From assembly GCF_002999335.1 (NCBI RefSeq), contig NW_020312347.1:209774-273773 (forward strand): a stretch of DNA of 64,000 bases. Reading direction: 5' to 3'. Below the pieces are notes generated by a model. That model was not told the DNA's origin. It did no database searches and saw only the letters and a program-made list of their open reading frames with translations. The DNA is from Cyclospora cayetanensis (taxonomy: Eukaryota; Apicomplexa; Conoidasida; Eucoccidiorida; Eimeriidae). The position numbers were made by a program, and so were the translations under genes. This document shows positions 32,441 to 45,432 of this stretch, piece by piece (within the stretch, counting starts at the first letter, position 1; every line of letters begins with the position of its first letter).

Positions 32441-34825
32441 TACGTACAAAGGTACTATTAGCTAGACACAAGAAGTAATGCTGTGTGCATATGTTCTAAG
32501 GGCTGTGTGCAAGCAACTGCGAATACCAGGAGTGTCGAAAGTATGCAGCAACGCGCAATACAGCTGCCTATCTCTCATAAACTCGAAAATTTTGAGGGAC
32601 GCGGGTGAGGGACGGAGGGTCTTCTTTTATAATCCACTCAATAACGTTCTATCAAGTTTGTTTAGAGTCAATAGTTAAGTGTTTCTCTCTTTAAGGTGAC
32701 CTTCAAAAACGCGTTGTACATAATATTTGCACGCAGTGGCACGCAAACACTTAGTACTCCTGAAGAAACCATTCTAGCACGGCGTGTTCCACCACAACTA
32801 GAACGTGCAATCGGTCGATACATGCATTTAACAAAGTACTTACTGGGTGTTGATTGTATACATTTGGAATAGTAACAAATGTCTGTGTGTACCACGGTCT
32901 ACCTAACTACGCACTATGTAGGTTATGCACTGGGGTCTGCAATACCCAAGAAACGTACCGTACTCAGGAAGGCAGTTTGAATCTGGAGACCAAAAAAGGA
33001 ACCAAAAGAACTTGAGTCAGTCTCACTTCAGGATATCAAGACAGAAGTGGGGCGCCTTCGTGCGTCACTCTGGAGGTAATTACTTGAAAATATGCAGATC
33101 GTATTTGCATGTTCGTTCATGCTCGTGTGCCTATGAACATTCTCCGTATCAGCCTTTCGCAAATTTTCGGTTTCTAGCCCCCCAATCTCCCACGCCGGTG
33201 GCGCGCTGGTGTACAATTGTGCAGGCCCAGCCATTCTCTTCATATGCGCGAAGCCCGTGTAAATTGCCCTGCCGAAGCGATAGGCGCCTCTTGGCATTTT
33301 TCTCTCTCGATCAAAATCCTGCAAAAAGCGCGGTCTCTGCTCTGGTAGCTCCCCTTAGACTCTGCACCTGAGTTTTTGTTTGCTGAGAAGACCGATACTG
33401 TGCAGTTGAACAAAACCTGTAACACCTTTGCAAGTCTGCTGCTCTTGCCAAGGTTGCTGTGGAGCATGGATAAGTGGATAAGGCCAAATATGAACCTTCC
33501 TAGGATGAGTATTTGAACTCGGAGTTAGGGACCGTGGAGCTATCACGAAAGAAGCCAGGGGAAGACGCTTGAGGAAAGACAGCCCAGTGTCCTATGCATA
33601 CACGGCAAAAAAGGTGAAGTAAGCAAGCCAGATGTAACTTGCTCGCTGCGCATTGTTAAATATAAAACCCTGGTGCGCTTTGCAGGAATTACTAATAGGC
33701 AAAAGCAGATTTTGTAGGTGCATGCTGAGCTATAATCCGCCATAATCCTAGGGGCCTACAGAGATTCGCTTCTACGTATATTTATGCAGTCGTGCGCTGG
33801 TCTGGGGACGGGCCTCAGAGGAGGAGCCTTGTAACGGATACCCCATCCCGGCGCTCGCCACCCCTCCCAGCCCCGTTCATAACACAGCACCGCGGATGCT
33901 CTCTTCGGAGTGCCAGTAGACGCGAAACAATTTGCGAAGTGTTGCAGAATCCTGACGATCAGTGGCCAACTTGTTTGGAGGGGGAAAATTCACCCAGACC
34001 ACGTGACCGTGCAAGTAACTGACTGGCTACCTTCTACTCGTGCTGTCGTCTCTGACAAAATATAGGAACAAGAAGCCTTATGAAACACCCAGAGAATGCT
34101 TGATGAAGCCTTCAGCACTCTGACATGTCTGCTGTGCTACAGCTATCTGATAGAGGGACAGTCGGATCATGAGGCTGCTCATGGAATCCGGCCAAATTTG
34201 CACACAATATGTCATTCCTGTCCTTTACTGCTATCTGCGAAGTCCGTGATTCCTCGTGTACTTTTGCTCCTGTGCACTGCACTGACCTTGCTCTGTGGCT
34301 CGCCATCCACTTGGCCCTTTCGACTGCAATTCGGTGCAGGGTGGCAGGCTCCTACCGGCCTTGCTAACCCAAGACCCTGCCCGCTACTTCCTTGTGCTCA
34401 CGCCCCCTTGTTTCGGCATAAAATTGCCATTCCGGATCGTACAAAATAACAGTCAATGCAGCAAACCCCTGAATAGCTGTCCCGGGTGCTACTAGGCTAA
34501 CTACGTGTTCGTCCTCCCCATGTAGAGAGGACGGTTTTGTGGCGAGTGTCGTGACACCCTGGAGGGCCCCTCCTGATTTCCCCGCAATAGCGGGAGAGGC
34601 CCAAGGTAGCTTTTCCTCTTCAGCCGTGGCGAGCGGCCAAACCCATTGCTCTACGGCACCGGGTGCACCTTGCATGCGTAATATATCCCCATGCGTCTGC
34701 GCCATGACAAGGGCTTTTCCTGTCAAGCTCCCTGTGATGCGCAAAAGCCGTCCCAAGCGCCTCCAAAAGGCCTTAGACCGTGGGCTCCAAGTCGCCGGGG
34801 CCTCTGACACGGTGAAAGCCTTGCC
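32441..34825. other. intergenic, no gene seen
   Basis: Frames at 32925-33371, 34096-34449 (+) and 34364-34810 (-) lack ATG-plus-domain support. The last lies in the probable 3' untranslated region of the ACBP/ankyrin gene. Confidence 0.35.
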
Positions 34826-37407
34826 TCAGTCGTCTTGCTGGGAGTCTCTGAGGCTGTTTAGCAAGGAGTCACAGGAATCTCCGTCACTGTTCTTCAGGGC
34901 CATGTTGGCACCCGCTTTCCTAAGGAGTGCAACCATATCCATTTGCTCGGCTGCGATGGCAACATGCAGCGGCGTTTCCCCCAAGTCATCTTGGTAATTC
35001 ACGTCGGCTCCTGCGTACAGTACAGAGTGCAGGGCAGCAGTCTTCGGGTAAGTGATTGTCCCTTTGCGAGTGAAGGCAGGACGCGAGAGGCGATCTATAC
35101 AGACCAACTTTGTTGAACTCAGAAGCATCTCAGCAGAAGCAGTAGCAGGGAGGTGTGCGAATGGGCTGAGTGGCAACACGCCCCCGCCCCAATGGCGTCC
35201 CCCGCAATCAGGGGATTGCCGTGCCCAGAAATCTTGTTTTGTGCAACGCCTCACCATGCGCAAGAAGCATCTTGGCTATGTCGAGGTGGCCTCTGAAGAG
35301 CATACGCAAGCAGCAGGCAGGCGCATGCTGCCGCCGGGTGACAGTACACATCTCTGCAGAGCCGCCTCTTGCCAAGCTACGCAGGCAGGTTCAAGGCAAC
35401 GAAGGCGTGGAGGTCTTCGCGCATGCAACAGCGCCTCAACCAGAAACCAGCCAAAGCTACATTTAGGCGGTTCGAAAGAAAGTCTAAAGCGCCTCATACG
35501 CGAGATTGCGCACCTGTCCGCCGCAAAGTGCAAGGCTGTCATTCCCCCATCGCCAGTAGCAGACACTAGAGATCGGTTTTCTGCAACAGCAAAGAGAGTG
35601 GACAGACACCCCGGAGGTCATAAAGCTTCTTCATGCGCTGCTTCCGTTCGCGGAGAGTTCTCCACAACGGACCGCTACCTTAAAGACCCCCGCCTCCCCC
35701 TTGCTTTCCTCGTCCTTTCTTCTGTGCAACACTACACCCACAACACAGGCCAAGCTGCTGCCTGCAGAATTCGAAGTCTTATCACCTCTAAGCGCTGCCT
35801 CCACCGCCTTCGTGTCACCAGAAGCGACTTGGCAGCAGAAAGCGTCTCCCTTGGACCTGCATGCGCTCCAAAACAGGCACACTAGCGGCAGCCTCCAATC
35901 CGTCCCCATTCGCACCCGCCTGGGGTGGCTGCGGAGGGCAGAGAGACGGCAAAGAACAAGCGCTAAGACACCCACAGCATGTGACACACGTGGAAGCTAG
36001 CTATTCAGCCAACGAGAAGTCAACAACACGCAGCGCTCCTTCAAGCCAGTGACAGTCGCAGCATAATTCACGCAGAGCATCCTACTGGGTGCTGTCATCC
36101 GCAGCTGCGCCTTCATTAGCCATGACCGGCCTGCTGTGTACCGGCCCAAACTGCGAGCAGAAAACATTCAACAGCAAGCTCTCGACGAGAGAGGCGGGAA
36201 GGAGGGGAAGAAACCACGCTCCTCCGTCCAGGAGGGGGGAAATCGCCGTCCAAAGCAGCAGGCAGCAGCAGTGGCTTCTGCTAACAGGCGTGGAAGTCTC
36301 TGCCCCCTCCCCATCCGCTTCCAAGGATTTGTTTTAAGGCGCTTACGGCTACGACTGCAGTGCGAATGTGGCGGATTGTGCACTCAGCAGACACCGGCAG
36401 TGCCTACCGTTTGGGGGCGTCCCCGAGTGCTGCTTGCTGCAGGGACGGGAGGAGGTGCAGAGCTTAATATGCCGATATGCAGCGCCAGTCGCACATACAT
36501 CGCCTTGGCATCCTCAGTAGACAACCCCTTGAAAGAATTCCAGACAGCCCTGAGCCTCTCAGCCGCAGCGCAGGCACGCAGAGGCCTCTCGAGCAGCTGC
36601 TGTGCACTGTTGCTCTGAGAAGCTCGTACAATTCCACGCTATGAAAAGGCCAAATTGCCGCCCAAGATCAGAACGCCCAAGACTTAAACGCACCACTTTG
36701 CGCGAGCACGTTGCTTGTAGATGGGCGGCTCGCTGCCCGTGGCGTCTCCCTCAGTTGCTTGCTTGTACAGCCCTGAGCCAAAAGGGCAGAGCAGAGCGCA
36801 AGCAGCATGGGGTAACTGCATCCTTTCAGAAATTCAAGACAGCTCGATCCAGCGCCTCTCGGATTGCGCTGCTGGCAGAGAGGCCTCGGTGCTGCGGCTG
36901 GCGCTCGACAGCCGAGCTAACCGTAGAAGTCGAGGAGGATTGCCTGCGGCAGGCTGTGAGCGTTGGACTCCAGCGCCCCCAAAGCCTCCTCGAAGAGTTC
37001 CCCTGTTGCTGCGGCTGATGACGAGTTGGCTTTCTAAAGGCACGCAAAAACACCGCGCATCACAGGCCATGCCGCTCGCCGCTGAAGGCTAGAATCCTAC
37101 AGCGTGCGAGGAAGAAGCTGCCTTCAGTGCCACACATTTTAGCGCCCTCGTGTCTCGCAGCGCTCCTCCCGGCGAGCACTACAGGTGCAAGGAGGCGAGG
37201 GGCTTCTTTCTCCCGCCTCGGAATGCTATTTACCGGAGCTGCTGCAGAGAGCACGGCCAAGCGCTCTAGAGCGCTCAAACGCCTGCGCTCCTCTTCGCTC
37301 TCCCTCGAATGCGCCCACACCCTTCGCATGAACAGAGCCAGCAGGAAGACCGACGCCACGCCCACCCCCACGAGGAGGGCTGGGGTAGGGCCCCCAAGCC
37401 TTGCCAT
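34826..37407 (-). CDS. membrane-anchored acyl-CoA-binding protein with ankyrin repeats (ACBD6-like), nine exons
   Basis: Binds long-chain acyl-CoA esters; the ankyrin repeats likely bind a protein partner. Nine phase-consistent exons (minus): 37234-37407, 36922-37033, 36694-36772, 36495-36549, 36408-36436, 35786-35856, 35514-35580, 35255-35292, 34826-35010, giving 269 residues. Residues 9-26 form a transmembrane anchor (PALLVGVGVASVFLLALF) followed by a charged stalk. The ACBP domain spans ~70-142: ELFEEALGAL, the ligand motif FYGLYKQATEGD, and RARAKWAVWNSFKGLSTEDA. Ankyrin repeats follow at ~153-250: DGGMTALHFAADRGHLDIAK, then LGETPLHVAIAAEQMDMVAL. ACBP with C-terminal ankyrins is known as ACBD6 and from Cryptosporidium and Toxoplasma. 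Exon 5 is only 29 nt. Confidence 0.9.
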
Positions 37408-37894
37408 TGATCTCCTCAGGGGCAGACACGTTGGGAGCTTAGTATCCGGCGCCGTGTAGCTGAGGCTTCCACACAGGCGTACAGGCCCTGGATATGTGTT
37501 GTTGCCTAGTGCTCAAATGGATGTGCACATACAGCCACACTGGCTGGGGAAGATCCCCTGCGGTAGCTGCATGCGTGTTACAGCAGCTGCCTGGCTTTGT
37601 CGAGTCCATGAAACGCAGTACGGCAACAACCCATGAATTACAAGTGTTCATGTGCATTTTCTCACTATTTGGAGGGATTTGGTGGGGGTCTGTGCCTGCT
37701 TTCACCGGGGGCTGGACTCTTGGCATGGCGCACTCCTGGACCATCCCGGTCTGCCGAATTCATTGCAAATCCATGTCTTTCGGGAATGTGCCGGACCAAA
37801 CGGGCTGAAAGATGAAATCAGGCTAGGAAATCTGCGGACTTTGCAACGCGAAACGCGCGAGGCGGCCAAGTTCGAAGGCTGTACACAGAGTGGC

Positions 37895-40800
37895 ATGGTT
37901 CCTCTGTGCGGTGGAAGCCCCTCGAGGGGAGGGACGCACGGCTCGACATCATTTAAAATTCGGATTCTAAGGCGCATTTGCCACATTCTGGTTGTCGTGG
38001 CTTTGGTAGGACACCTTGACCTCCTCCTACCTTACGCCGCATTGTGTGCATCGGGGATAGGAGTGAGGGCCGTTTCTGCCGCTTCACCAGCCGTCACAGA
38101 GCAAGCTCTGTCGACACCTAATCATTCTACCGCTTCTATCGAGGTCGCTGGAGGTTCGATTGATGGTGCACCTTCGGGTTCTGCAGCTACTGAGGACGCT
38201 GGAAGCAGCCTGACGTTCGAGGCCATTTCTTACGATGATAACTGCACCGCACCGCTTGTTATTGCCGGCGAGATTGTGCGTTGTGATGAAGGGAAGAAGG
38301 GCCCCCCATACAAGGTGCTTTCTAGGCGGGACTCGCACCAGGGGCCTCTCTTGAATCAGACCTTTCCTGTAGAAGTGCCACCGGAATGGTTTCATCGACG
38401 CAGGATGCCAGATTGGCAGAAATCTGCTGAGGATGGCACATCGGCTGGCGCTTCCTCACAAGTCCATTTAGAGGAAAGGGGAGGCGCTAGCTCTGATGTC
38501 AGCCCCACGACTCGGGAAAAGGCAGGCGGTCTGACAGATCCCCGTTTCATCCGCATCTTCGGCAACTGGGCAGCGTATTCCAGAACGCTGAACTTGTGGC
38601 TAGAAAGAGCAACCACGTCAGCGCTTCTGCGTAGGCTGGGAGGTTTGGCGGCAGACCAAGCGTCTGCAGAAGAACTCAGGCCTGGGGGCCCCGTGCACGC
38701 CACAGGGGCCCACAGTGCGCCATCGTCTGCACTTCCTGCTGCTGCATTTGCTTCTTCAACACACAAGCACCCTTCTTCCTACTGGCAGAAGTCTCTGTTT
38801 GCATCGCTCATGGAGGGCTCCTGCATAGCTCTAATCAAGCTGCCAGCAGACGGCCAAGGCACGCCCTCTCCTTCCCCGCTGAACTCTCCTGTCACGGCCA
38901 TCCCTGAATCTTGCGAGGATGCTCAGCGCATGCTATTGGAGAGAGCCTCTGACGACGGTGCCTTTCAAGATGTGTTTTGGCTGGTCTGCGGCTCTGAACT
39001 GCCCCTAAGCCGTCTGAATCGCTATATCACTTTCTCCATTTCTCAGGAAAAACTCGCCAGAGTGCTTGATGCCTTGGACTACAGCGTGGATATCTGGGAA
39101 GAACCGCATAAAGCGGTGCCACATCTCCTAGATGGCGCTAAGGGGGCCCCCCCCAGCTCAGAGGGGGGGCAGGAATCAGGCGGGAAGGAGGCAGCTCAGC
39201 AGGATGTTGCGAATGGAGAGGAGCCAAGTGGCAGGAATTCAGCCTCCCCCGAGGCACTGCCCAGTATCTTGGCCCCCCATGAGGTGGAAGCGCGGCGACT
39301 TGCTGCAGAAGGTAGTGAGCGTTTGGCCTGCCGTGCTCTTTAAGTTATGGCGTCTGACCTTGTTTTCCCTGCAGCCTACATGCGTTCTCCGCGAAAAACC
39401 CTTACCCATTCACGGAAATAATGCGTTGGCTCTGCGCTGTGCGCGCGTGTGCTTACTTCTGAATGGTGTTGAGTGCAGAAAAAAGTGAACGTGAAAGGTC
39501 TTTCAAGTGGCGTGTGGGTGTCTGCTTCATGAGTGGACTCCTTTTCACGGAAATAATGCGTTGGCTCTGCGCTGTGCGCGCGTGTGCTTACTTCTGAATG
39601 GTGTTGAGTGCAGACAAAAGTGAACGTGAAAAGTCTTTCAAGTGGCGTGTGGGTGTCTGCTTCATGAGTGGACTCCAGCAGAACGCGAAGATGCAGTTTA
39701 GGGGGAACCCGACGGATGGTACTGTCCGTCCTGCGGACGCTGTAGGAAGTGCAGCTGCAGACAAGGTGCAGGTGGAGTCTCCAGAGAGCAAGTCTAACCC
39801 TGATTTAGGGATACAGGTTGCAAGTGGAAGGGAAGCGTCTCTCGCGAAGAAAGCAGCTGCGAGTCAGAACGAAACCGCAAAACTAGAGGAGAAACAAAGG
39901 CCAACAGCAGAGGAAGCGAGGACCTTACAGGAAGGGGCAGTGCTCGTGGGAGAACTGAAGTTTCATGTTTCCCCTGCCGTTACACCGCGCCCAAACGAAG
40001 GCTCGATGGACGAACCGGAGGATATTCAAATTCGTCATTTCATCGATGCAGGATGGATATACACCCGTGATATCCGTAAGCTCTTCATGAGCCTGTGAGC
40101 AGTTTTACTGCAAGCAAAGGAGGGAAGGGAGTTGGCGGTCTCGCTCGCTTCCTTGTGCCTCTGTCTGCCTGCCGTGTTCATTCGGTCTATTCGGCTCTAA
40201 ACTGGCTGCAAATCGTGTTTTCGTGTCTTACACTGCATTGTCAAGGCTAGAGCAAAATAGAACAACTCTTTTGCAGGGGGGCTCGTACAGTTCTTATTGC
40301 CATGTGTTTGTTCAGAAGGAGCGAACCTCAGCCGCTTCAACCGCCTGGCCATCAAGGAATCCCCCAATGGAACGGCGCAGCCGTGCGTGGGTCAGTCTTC
40401 CCAAAATTGAGCAATAACACGTTCAGTAAAGGCCTGCTCCAGTAAGTGGGCTTGTAAAACGTTGTGCTGATCGCTCGCTGTGGCGTGTATGACGGTACAG
40501 CTAGCCACGCATCTTGCCCCCAGGGCAGTTGATGATTTCTGGTTGTGTCGCAAAGAAATGCAACTTAAACGCGCAGGCCTTATTTCTCCGATTTGCTCAG
40601 GGTTCTGGGAAGAGCACAGTGTGCTGAGCGTCGCTCCCCATTCGTATGCATGGGACGAAAAGACGAACACGGACACCTTGCGATTCGTGTAAGGCCAATT
40701 TAATTTCCTCAGAAAAATCGCAGTAGCGGCTCCGCCATACATGTCGCTGCGAAGCCTGTAGTTCCTGTCCAGACAGCCTATCTTGCCAATGTTGGCTGCA

Positions 40801-42045
40801 GCCGACATCCTGCTTACTTGCTTGTTTTCCTACATTTGGGTTGAGTGTTGACGAGAACCGGCACGAGTCCCCACTCCAAACTCTCTGACTGCTTGTTTCT
40901 TATGGCATGTGCATGTGCAACGTCCTCATGCACACTGCACACTCCACAATTCTGGAGGTCGATATGGCTGCGTGGCCCTTCGCAGATTCAGTAACTCTTT
41001 GAGGGATGCCATTGAGAATGACGACCCTTTGCTAGGTCCTTTGCCTGGACGCCACGCAACTTCTCGGATGTACATATGTTTCTACCCAAATGACGAACAG
41101 CCATTTGGGGTTTTCTTGGGAGAAGTGCGGTTTGTTATTGGTAAGGCAGTGAGTTTTCTATCTTACTACAAGATCCACGGCGTTTCAAGTTGTTGCTTCC
41201 TGCCGCCTTGCCATTATGTCTGTGTGCAAGAGAAGGGGTTTGTGGCACTACTGCGGATATATGCGGAGGGAAGGGGGCCAAATGGGGGGCCCTGCGCATG
41301 GGTGCGCATGGGTGTACATGTGCGTATACACTGTGTCAGTTGGCTTCTAAATAACTTTGTGAGTGTGTTTGCTTTTCATTCATTCTTTTGCGGCAGACCA
41401 TTTTTGTCTGGTTGTTCAGACTCGGCGGATGCAACTTTGCTCGTTTGTTTCATCCTCTTCGTATTCCTGGCGCTCCCAGTTTCCTGTGCTATAGCCCTTT
41501 CCTTTCACATATATAAACATCGCCAGTACGTGGCTCCTTTTTAATGATTCCTTGTTGGCCCTATATTCCGATTATGCGTATATGCGTTGGCTCTCTTAGG
41601 TGACTCTCTGGTTGCAGAACTCGCCTCTTGAAAAAATGTATATTTTTCCATATGTTTTGCGGCTCGCGACTCCATGTCAGGGAGTGAATGCCATTACGGT
41701 GGCAAATTTCAGCCCAGTTTTTTCGACCGTCTGTTTTTTGTGCTACAGTCTCCGACAGCGGCTCCAGAGGCTGGTACTTGTTCAACAGAGAGATGCGGTC
41801 CGTGAAAGCAGGCAGACTGCTACACAAATGGCCTTCAACTTATGCATCTAGCTCCTCGTATCTGAATCGATGGCAACCGTTACGATGAGCATTTGGAATG
41901 TAAATGAATGCATTGCCCTTGAGTACTTATTTGTCCTTTCTACGCTGCGCAGGTAGAACAACTGCTGATGCGAGAACTAGGGCTTAACACGGAGGATCTG
42001 GAGGATCCAAACGATGACGACGATGATGAAGACGTCCATGGTTGA
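37895..42045 (+). CDS. secreted/membrane-entry protein with acidic tail, unrecognised (five exons, 732 aa)
   Basis: Exons 37895-39311, 39614-40094, 40986-41140, 41749-41801 and 41953-42045 keep phase at every junction with GT-AG borders. Residues ~28-50 form a hydrophobic leader (ICHILVVVALVGHLDLLLPY) after a basic start. Exon 1 then has alternating polar, Ser-rich linkers and compact blocks (IFGNWAAYSRTLNLWLERA; DDGAFQDVFWLVCGSELPLS; EKLARVLDALDYSVDIWEEP). Exon 2 is Lys/Glu-rich and ends DAGWIYTRDIRKLFMSL. Exon 3 is the most conserved-looking part (MYICFYPNDEQPFGVFLGEV). The end is acidic (LEDPNDDDDDEDVHG). An upstream in-frame ATG at 37652 exists, but 37895 directly precedes the leader. Intron 1 contains a 135-bp tandem duplication carrying two copies of the exon 2 acceptor. 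Function unknown. Confidence 0.65.
39409..39678 (+). repeat. 135-bp tandem duplication across a 3' splice site
   Basis: Unit 1 (39409-39543) and unit 2 (39544-39678) begin with TTCACGGAAATAATGCGTTG and differ at very few positions, for example AAAAAAGTGAACG against ACAAAAGTGAACG and AAAGGTC against AAAAGTC. Each unit holds the acceptor GAGTGCAG and the first bases of exon 2 of the surrounding gene. Confidence 0.95.
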
Positions 42046-43772
42046 TGAACAGAATAATTGCTTTAGTGCCTCAAAAGTGGCATGGAGATTCAAAAGATTT
42101 AGGGGGTATGCGACCTTAATGAAATTAGCAGTGTCTAACACCAACTTTCAGTGCCTTTTCCATGGGCCGACGTCTGCTGGCATTATTCACCTTCTCGATG
42201 CCAAGGGTAGGGAAAGCGGCCCCCGCAGTATCAGAGACTTTGCCTCTGGTCGGATGCCACTTGTTGGATTCACCTCTGACTGGGAAGTCTGTGAATTTCC
42301 TGTGTGGGGCTTTTGTCTGGCTGTTGGATCGTTGCCAGAGGCTGCTGAAAGCTAGCAGATGCAGCGATGCAGATTTTGTGCAAATTGTACTTCGCCCCAT
42401 TTGGGAATGTAGTCGTAGCCGTGCAGCTCATTAATTTGACCGTGTCGCAGATACATATATATAGCTACGGTGGCAACAGAAACTTGGTTTTCCCTTAGAA
42501 GGTGTATAAATTCCTTTTTGCTGCTCATAAACAACCCTCTACTTCATCAGCCCTAGGGAACAGCGCAAAGGACGGGACTTCGCAGGCTTCCCCGAAAAAC
42601 TAAAGCTGTGGGGCTTTCCAGGTCTCGAGGAAGAAGTCTCCTACTATATTGGTCTACTGACTGTTTCTTCTGATTCAGCACCATGAGAGGGCTCTTCTTT
42701 CGGCGCTTCCGTTTGCCTGTTTCTTAAGCGGTCGAGCCAAAGGGGGAGGCGGCGACACTAGCGGAAACAGGACGCAAAATGGCAGGACCGCCTGTGATAG
42801 CTTTTACCATGGCAGATCATAAGAGTCTTCGAAGGGGCGATGAGCACTTGACAATATATCCGATGTGGCAACCGCGAGCGAATAATCCGTTTCAACATCC
42901 TCCCCCGTATTGTTGGGCTGCCTTGATCCAAAGATCGTAGCTTGCATCCTTTTAAAATGCCTTTGGTATCTTACAAAGGTCTATGAAGCAGTTGCCAATT
43001 TATCCTGTGGCATGCGAAGGTCACTTCCACTGCGGGTGTACTCTGTAACTTAGGCCAACTACGACCGGAAACACACACGCATTTCCGTCCACCACAAGAA
43101 GCTACTTGAAGTACGAAGTTTGTCGCTTTGATGCCGTTTTCTTTGCTTCTTATTTTTGCGTTGTGCTCTCCCAAGGGCCAATGACGCCACACACCAAAAA
43201 TTTTAGGAACGCCAGTGACCATCGCGCTGGGGGCCCCATCGGCGGGCCCTTCGAGGCCCCCGACCCCCGCTCCCGTCCCCTCTCATTCCCTGTACCCCTG
43301 CCGCCCCCTTCATTCGGCTGTAACTAATCTCTAAAGAAACGGGGAGTCGGCAGACATACACGGAAGAGGGTGAAATACGGTTAGAAGTACCCGCGGAAAA
43401 CCTCAAGAACACGTAGAACCTAAACGCATTTTGGCAGAGGTGGGCACCACTCCTCATGTCATCGGCGCCACACCCACGGCATCAAGCGTACTGCTCGCTT
43501 TCAGCGACCTACTTGATCAGCTCATCCCCCAACACCATGATCGGTGATTAATTGGAAGCGCATCGAATCTGAAAATGCGCTGGCTGGTTCTTTGCACTCC
43601 GTGTACTTCAAGGGCCACACAACCACAAAGCAGCCACTTTCCTTCATGCGATCCAATTACTGGAAACGGCAATGCATGATATGTTGAGCGGTGCCGCTGA
43701 TGCTCGCTGCCGTCCACTTACGAGCTGCGGAATTTTCTCGCCCCCAAATCGGTGTGCTTGAAAACTTTACCC
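42046..43772. other. intergenic, no gene seen
   Basis: Short non-conserved frames. The upstream part of the pseudouridine synthase gene shows no recognised promoter motif. Confidence 0.4.
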
Positions 43773-45220
43773 ATGAACCTTATTGTGTGGGTCGTTGGCT
43801 TTAACTTAGCACTTTATATTTCCTTCTTTTCTCCCGCTTTTGCCTGGCTCGGCACTTCCACATCGTCCTTAGGCGCCCCGGAGCTCCCAGGCTATGCTGC
43901 CTATTCGGCGTCAGCGAGGAGGGGCCTCCCGCGCTGGGGCAGTACCGCGTCCTTTGGGGGATGCCCTTCACCTGCACATCTGTCAGGTGTAAAAGAGACA
44001 CCTACGAGTCTCGGAGACAAAAGCAGAAATGATGACTGCATCGGTGGAATGCAGGTGCTGCACGAGGATGAGGCACTCCTTGTGGTGAACAAACCAGCAG
44101 GAGTGGCCGTCCACCCTTCCTCCCCTGTTTCAACAGGTGAGTTGAGGTTTGTTAATGCGACAAAGTTGGTTTTTCCACACGGATTCTCGTTCGCTGCACT
44201 GCTACAGAAATAAGCCGTGTGTATGGGTTCCAGGATCGGTGCAGGATTAGCGCGTAGGCATTTGGCATGTGTCGCTTGTGCCCCATTGACTCAGTGTCGA
44301 AGCCCTCGAAGCGCAGGCTATGCGTTACTGAACATCTCACTGCGTACTATAAGTCCATCAACAGGCCCCTGCCTGAGACGCTCGTTAGCGACCCCAGAGC
44401 GCTGGAAAGGCGAGGGCCCCACCACTGCGACAGTCCGCCATATCCTGCGGTGGATGTCTTAGTGCACAGACTCGACCAGGGCACATCGGGTGTCTTGTTT
44501 CTGGCAAAGACAGCCGACGCGGCGACCGCTCTCCGACAGCAGTTCAAGGATAGGCGCGTTAAGAAAGCGTACATTGCTGTAACGCAGGGAGGGTTGCAGG
44601 GTCCAACGACGGTCAGTTCGGCCATTGGAAGGTCAGCCACAGAGCGGCGCAAGATGCTTAGCGCGCGGCAGGTGTGGGGTGTCTGTACACCTAACTACGC
44701 AGGCACCTCTGCAGGCAAGCTGCGAGGGGCTATCACCCACTTGAAACCTCTCCTCTTCAACGGCAGGTTTCAAGTTGTATGGGCCTCCCCGGTGACAGGC
44801 AGAACGCATCAGATCAGACTACACCTACAAATGCTCAAGAAGCCCATCATAGGAGACTCGCTCTATGGTGACGCAGTAGCTACCGCGGCCTTCCAGGCCC
44901 ACATGACGCGCCTTCGAGGCCGTCAAGGAGCAGGCATGAAAGCCGCCGAGAAAGAAGAGGGGCGGCAGCTCAAAGGGGCCCCAACAGCCTTTCTCCCCCC
45001 CCAACCAGTGTTTCGCGGGGTCTCTCGGGTACTGCTTCACGCCGCTACGGTGTGCTGTGTGCATCCGACAACAGGAGAGCCGCTGCGGGTGTCTGCACCC
45101 CTGCCGAGTGACATGAGGGAGGCGCTTGATGCCGTCAGCCCTTTGTGGCGCCAAGTACCTGAACTCTGCGAGTTCGCCGAGACCCCTTCTCATGAGGAAA
45201 AATACGACCCCCCCACTTAG
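43773..45220 (+). CDS. RluA-family pseudouridine synthase with secretory/plastid leader
   Basis: Converts uridine to pseudouridine in RNA. Two exons, 43773-44136 (donor GTGAGT) and 44295-45220 (acceptor TGACTCAG), phase 1, give 429 residues. Exon 1 starts with a hydrophobic leader (residues ~3-24, LIVWVVGFNLALYISFF), then a Ser/Arg-rich stretch, then the first RluA strand (LHEDEALLVVNKPAGVAVHP). The catalytic motif HRLDQGTSG is at ~179-187, with the active Asp at ~182, followed by GVLFLAKTADAA, the KAYIAV strand and the closing GRTHQIRLHLQ. Low-complexity insertions lengthen the C-terminal half. There is no S4 domain. The leader plus the bacterial-type enzyme suggest it acts on apicoplast RNA; mitochondrial or ER entry cannot be excluded. 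Confidence 0.88.
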
Positions 45221-45432
45221 AGGGGTGATTCCGCATCCACAAAACCAACTGCGTGCCAAAAATGCCCGTCCCGCTGACGGCGCCTTCCGTACCTTGTGCA
45301 GTGTCTCCTGCGAGCAAGTCTACGCTGCTCCCAGCTATCCGACCCAAAACCGATTAATAAAGTTTCTCTAAGAGAGCGAAAACAGCAAATCAGCCTTTTG
45401 AAAATGCGAAAGAAGGGCCCCCTTTGCGGCTT

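Noticed and set aside
34364..34810. 148-codon minus frame directly after the ACBP/ankyrin stop
   Set aside because: It lacks an ATG at its start and lies where the 3' untranslated region is expected.
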